Below, piece by piece: positions 61,317 through 64,000 of a DNA stretch of 64,000 bases; position 1 is the stretch's first letter; every line of letters begins with the position of its first letter. The notes beneath the pieces are model-generated. The model ran no database searches. It had not been told where the DNA came from and saw nothing but the letters and a program-made list of their open reading frames with translations. Position numbers and translations under genes: made by a program. The DNA is taken from NCBI GenBank assembly GCA_963757565.1, contig CAVWSB010000011.1, positions 744,001 through 808,000 on the forward strand, in the 5' to 3' direction. Origin of the DNA: PALSA-894 sp963757565 (GTDB lineage Bacteria > Pseudomonadota > Alphaproteobacteria > Rhizobiales > Xanthobacteraceae).

Positions 61317-62690
61317 GTGCCAGCATTGATCCGATTTCTCACAAGTCTTGCCTTGTGCGCCGCCTTCGCGCTGTCTCCGGCCTGCGCCGCGCCTGAGGTC
61401 GCGCAATTCACGCTCGACAATGGGTTGCTCGTGGTGGTCGTTCCGGACCATCGCACGCCCGTCGTCACCCACATGGTGTGGTATCGCAACGGCGCGGCCG
61501 ACGATCCGTACGGCAAGTCCGGCATTGCACATTTCCTCGAACATTTGATGTTCAAGGGTACGGCGAAGAATCCGGCCGGGCGCTTCTCGCAGCAGCTTGC
61601 CGCGGTGGGCGGGCAGGAGAATGCCTTCACCAGCTACGATTACACCGGCTACTTCCAGCGCATCTCGCGCGAGAATCTCGGCTCCATGATGGAGTTCGAG
61701 GCCGACCGCATGACCGGGCTCGTGCTGACCGACAATGTCATCGCGGCGGAGCGCAATGTCATCCTGGAAGAGCGCAACCAGCGGATCGACAACGATCCGT
61801 CCGCGCGGCTCTCCGAGCAGGTGCAGGCCGCGCAGTATCTCAATCATCCGTATCACCGGCCGACGATCGGCTGGCGTCATGAGATGGAGACGCTCGATCG
61901 GCAGGATGCGCTCGACTACTACCGGCGCTTCTACCAGCCCGATAATGCGGTCCTGATCATCGCGGGCGATGTGACCCCCGACGACGTCAGGGCGCTGGCC
62001 GACAAGACCTACGGCAAAATCGAGAAGCGCACGCCGCTCGGTCCCCGGATGCGCCCGACGGAGCCGCCGCAAATCGCAGAGCGGCGCGTCACGTTTGCGG
62101 ACCTGCGCGTCACGCAGCCGAGCCTGCAGCGCAGCTATCTGGTGCCGTCCTACACCACTGCGAAGGACAACGAGGGCGAGGTGCTCGATCTGCTCGCCTC
62201 GGTGCTCGGCGGCGGCTCGAACAGCCGGCTCTATCGTGCGCTGGTTGTCGAACAGCGCCTCGCGACCAATGTGGGTTGCTGGTATCAAGGCACGTCGCTC
62301 GATGCGACGCGCTTCGGTGCGAGCGCAACCGCTGCGGCCGGTGTCCCGCTGGAGAAGGTCGAGGCCGCGATCGATACGCAGATCGAGGCGTTTCTCGACA
62401 AGGGCCCGACCATCGAGGAGCTGGACCGCTCCAAGAACCGCATGATCGCGGACTTCGTGTATGCCCAGGACAACACCGCCCAGCTCGCCCGCATGTACGG
62501 CGGCGCGCTGACCACCGGTTCGACCGTCGAGGCGGTGCTGACGCGTCCCGACCGACTGCGCGCCGTGACCGCCGAGCAGGTGCGCGACGCGGCGCGGAAA
62601 TATCTCGACAAGCGCCATTCGGTGACGGGCTATCTGGTCCGGGAAGGCGCGGCGCGCTCGGAGAAGCCGCGCGAGGAGAAGAAGTCGTGA
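61317..62690 (+). CDS. M16-family zinc metallopeptidase, catalytic subunit
   Basis: A 457-residue exported protein; GTG start. A signal peptide (about 1-23) precedes two M16 repeats. The inverted zinc motif is HFLEHLMFKG at about residues 72-76, with the downstream Glu supplied in the VILEERNQRI segment. The second repeat holds RSYLVPSYTT and LLASVLGGGSNSRLYRALV. M16 peptidases (pitrilysin-like) degrade peptides in the periplasm. Its stop overlaps the next M16 gene (GTGA), as in two-subunit M16 systems. The start at 61317 is chosen for the signal peptide. Confidence 0.92.
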   Translation: MPALIRFLTSLALCAAFALSPACAAPEVAQFTLDNGLLVVVVPDHRTPVVTHMVWYRNGAADDPYGKSGIAHFLEHLMFKGTAKNPAGRFSQQLAAVGGQENAFTSYDYTGYFQRISRENLGSMMEFEADRMTGLVLTDNVIAAERNVILEERNQRIDNDPSARLSEQVQAAQYLNHPYHRPTIGWRHEMETLDRQDALDYYRRFYQPDNAVLIIAGDVTPDDVRALADKTYGKIEKRTPLGPRMRPTEPPQIAERRVTFADLRVTQPSLQRSYLVPSYTTAKDNEGEVLDLLASVLGGGSNSRLYRALVVEQRLATNVGCWYQGTSLDATRFGASATAAAGVPLEKVEAAIDTQIEAFLDKGPTIEELDRSKNRMIADFVYAQDNTAQLARMYGGALTTGSTVEAVLTRPDRLRAVTAEQVRDAARKYLDKRHSVTGYLVREGAARSEKPREEKKS

Positions 62691-64000
62691 GCAGGATAGC
62701 CGCCGCGCTTGGCCTTGCGTTCGCACTGGCCTTTTCCGATGTCGCGTCCGCGGCGAGCAAGATCGAGTCGATCACCTCGCCGGGCGGTATCAAGGCGTGG
62801 CTGGTGCGCGAGTCCTCGGTGCCGGTGCTGGCGCTCGACTTTGCATTTACCGGCGGCGCGAATGCCGATCCGGCGGACAAGCCCGGCGTCGCCAACATGA
62901 CCGGCTCGCTGCTCGACGAGGGCGCGGGCGATCTCAACTCGCAGGCGTTTCAGGAGCGGCTGGAGGACAAGGCAATCCAGCTCGGCTTCACGGCCGGGCG
63001 CGATCAGTTCCGCGGCTCGATGCATACGCTCGCGGCCAATCTCGACGAAGGCGTGAACCTGCTGCGCCTTTCGCTGACCGCGCCGCGGTTCGACGAGGAA
63101 CCGGTCGCGCGCATTCGCGATCAGTTGCAGGCGCAATTGGCGCGGGGCACCACCAACCCGAACGAAATCGCCAACCGCCGTTGGTGGGCGGAGGCGTTCC
63201 CGGGCCACCCTTATGGCCGCCCGAGCAACGGCACGCCGGAATCGCTGGCCGCCATCACCGTGGATGATCTCAAGGCTTATGTGCGCGATGTATTCGCGCG
63301 CGACACCCTTACCGTCGGCATCGTCGGCGATATCGATGCCGAGGCGGCTGGCAAAATGATCGACCGCGTGTTCGGCGGCCTGCCCGCGAAAGCGAAGCTT
63401 GCTCCGGTGCCGGCCACAGCCATGCACGGCCTCGGCGAACGCGTCGTGGTCAACCTCGACGTGCCGCAGACCGTCATCAGCTTCGGCGGGCCGGGTCTCG
63501 CGCGCAGTGATCCGGATTTCTTCGCCGCCTATGTGGTCAACCATATCTATGGCGGCGGCTCGATGACGTCGCGGCTTTACCACGAGATCCGCGAGAAGCG
63601 CGGGCTCGCCTATGGCGTTCGCACCAGCCTGTACTGGATGGACTACGCCAATATCCTGAGCGGCGGCACCGCGACGCGCTCGGACCGGGCCGCCGAGACG
63701 CTGACGCTGATCGATGAGGAAACGAAACGGATGGCGCCCGATGGACCGACACAGGAGGAACTCGACAAGGCGAAGTCCTATCTGAAGGGCTCCTACGCGC
63801 TCGCCTTCGATACGTCCGCCAAGATCGCCGGCCAGATCGTCCAGATCCAGCTCGACAAGCTCGGCATCGACTATCCCGAGCGGCGCAACGCGATGATCGA
63901 TGCGGTGACGCTCGATGACGCCAAACGCGTGGCAAAGCGCCTGCTCGATACCAAGATGCTCACGGTGGTGGTCGGCCGCGCGCAAGGGCTGACCAAGACG
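62687..64000 (+). CDS. M16-family peptidase-like protein, non-catalytic partner (3' truncated by window)
   Basis: At least 438 residues, open to the window end. GTG start at 62687 overlaps the previous stop; signal peptide about 1-21. At the position of HxxEH in the partner it reads VANMTGSLLDEGAG, so the zinc motif is missing. The second repeat (VSFGGPGLARSDPDFFAAYV-like, then REKRGLAYGVRTSL) is typical. It should be the structural subunit that forms the closed chamber with the upstream peptidase. The stop lies beyond base 64000. Confidence 0.9.
   Translation, partial: MSRIAAALGLAFALAFSDVASAASKIESITSPGGIKAWLVRESSVPVLALDFAFTGGANADPADKPGVANMTGSLLDEGAGDLNSQAFQERLEDKAIQLGFTAGRDQFRGSMHTLAANLDEGVNLLRLSLTAPRFDEEPVARIRDQLQAQLARGTTNPNEIANRRWWAEAFPGHPYGRPSNGTPESLAAITVDDLKAYVRDVFARDTLTVGIVGDIDAEAAGKMIDRVFGGLPAKAKLAPVPATAMHGLGERVVVNLDVPQTVISFGGPGLARSDPDFFAAYVVNHIYGGGSMTSRLYHEIREKRGLAYGVRTSLYWMDYANILSGGTATRSDRAAETLTLIDEETKRMAPDGPTQEELDKAKSYLKGSYALAFDTSAKIAGQIVQIQLDKLGIDYPERRNAMIDAVTLDDAKRVAKRLLDTKMLTVVVGRAQGLTKT

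Noticed and set aside
1..64000. Genomic island or prophage
   Set aside because: No integrase, phage structural gene, tRNA-associated attachment site or sustained change in composition is visible; only hisS and short gaps deviate.
1..64000. tRNA or rRNA genes
   Set aside because: No cloverleaf with a GGTTCGA-type T-loop or rRNA-like stretch was noticed on either strand, although no scan program was run.

Overview
The window is high-GC DNA (mid-60s percent by eye, strong G/C preference at third codon positions) from an alphaproteobacterium, most likely a Hyphomicrobiales member near Bradyrhizobium, Xanthobacter or Pseudolabrys. Three things point there: the ileS-lspA-unknown-M16-M16 order, the HisZ-dependent histidine pathway, and three orphan tripartite-tricarboxylate ('Bug') binding proteins. 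No rRNA, tRNA, prophage, integrase or CRISPR array is visible. The assignment rests on gene content only.

Layout. 1-9 kb: the tail of ettA, an alcohol dehydrogenase, a VapC/AbrB toxin-antitoxin pair with its palindrome, envelope genes (yqhA-like, lytic transglycosylase, HdeD), a Bug protein, a frameshifted zinc metallopeptidase and a REP-associated transposase (RAYT) flanked by its own REP hairpins. 9-18 kb: a large structured repeat, two Bug proteins around a DUF2946/TonB-receptor pair, a secreted alpha/beta hydrolase and a Tat-exported amidohydrolase. 18-27 kb: cytochrome b561, two SDR dehydrogenases, several small genes, a second inverted copy of the large repeat, and divergent nickel/cobalt permease and OprB porin genes. 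27-33 kb: RidA, a GT39/GT2 glycosyltransferase pair, then an overlapping sorbosone-dehydrogenase/SMP-30-lactonase pair that looks like a periplasmic sugar-oxidation unit. 33-37 kb: two transglutaminase-like genes and an HxlR-MATE efflux operon with a 17-bp palindrome. 37-43.5 kb: a polyamine-type ABC importer, a ParE-type toxin-antitoxin pair and a beta-alanine:pyruvate-type transaminase. 43.5-56 kb: a TPR regulator-like protein, hisS, hisZ-hisG, a third transglutaminase, a GtrA/GT2/deacetylase envelope-sugar group, a third toxin-antitoxin pair and an L,D-transpeptidase. 56-64 kb: cheZ, ileS, lspA, an unknown exported protein and two M16 peptidases, the last cut by the window end.

Two features run through the whole window. 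First, about 29 one-base indels, mostly insertions, break otherwise well-conserved genes including hisG and lspA. Sequencing or assembly error is the simplest explanation, so such genes are given here as single loci. Second, the spaces between genes hold several families of palindromic repeats: GTAG-footed REPs around the RAYT, hairpins with GAAA loops (two sets inside the ABC operon), and a 450-580 bp composite element in two inverted copies containing a GCAA-loop hairpin. These repeats are the most distinctive non-coding content. The protein-coding content is otherwise ordinary accessory metabolism and transport.
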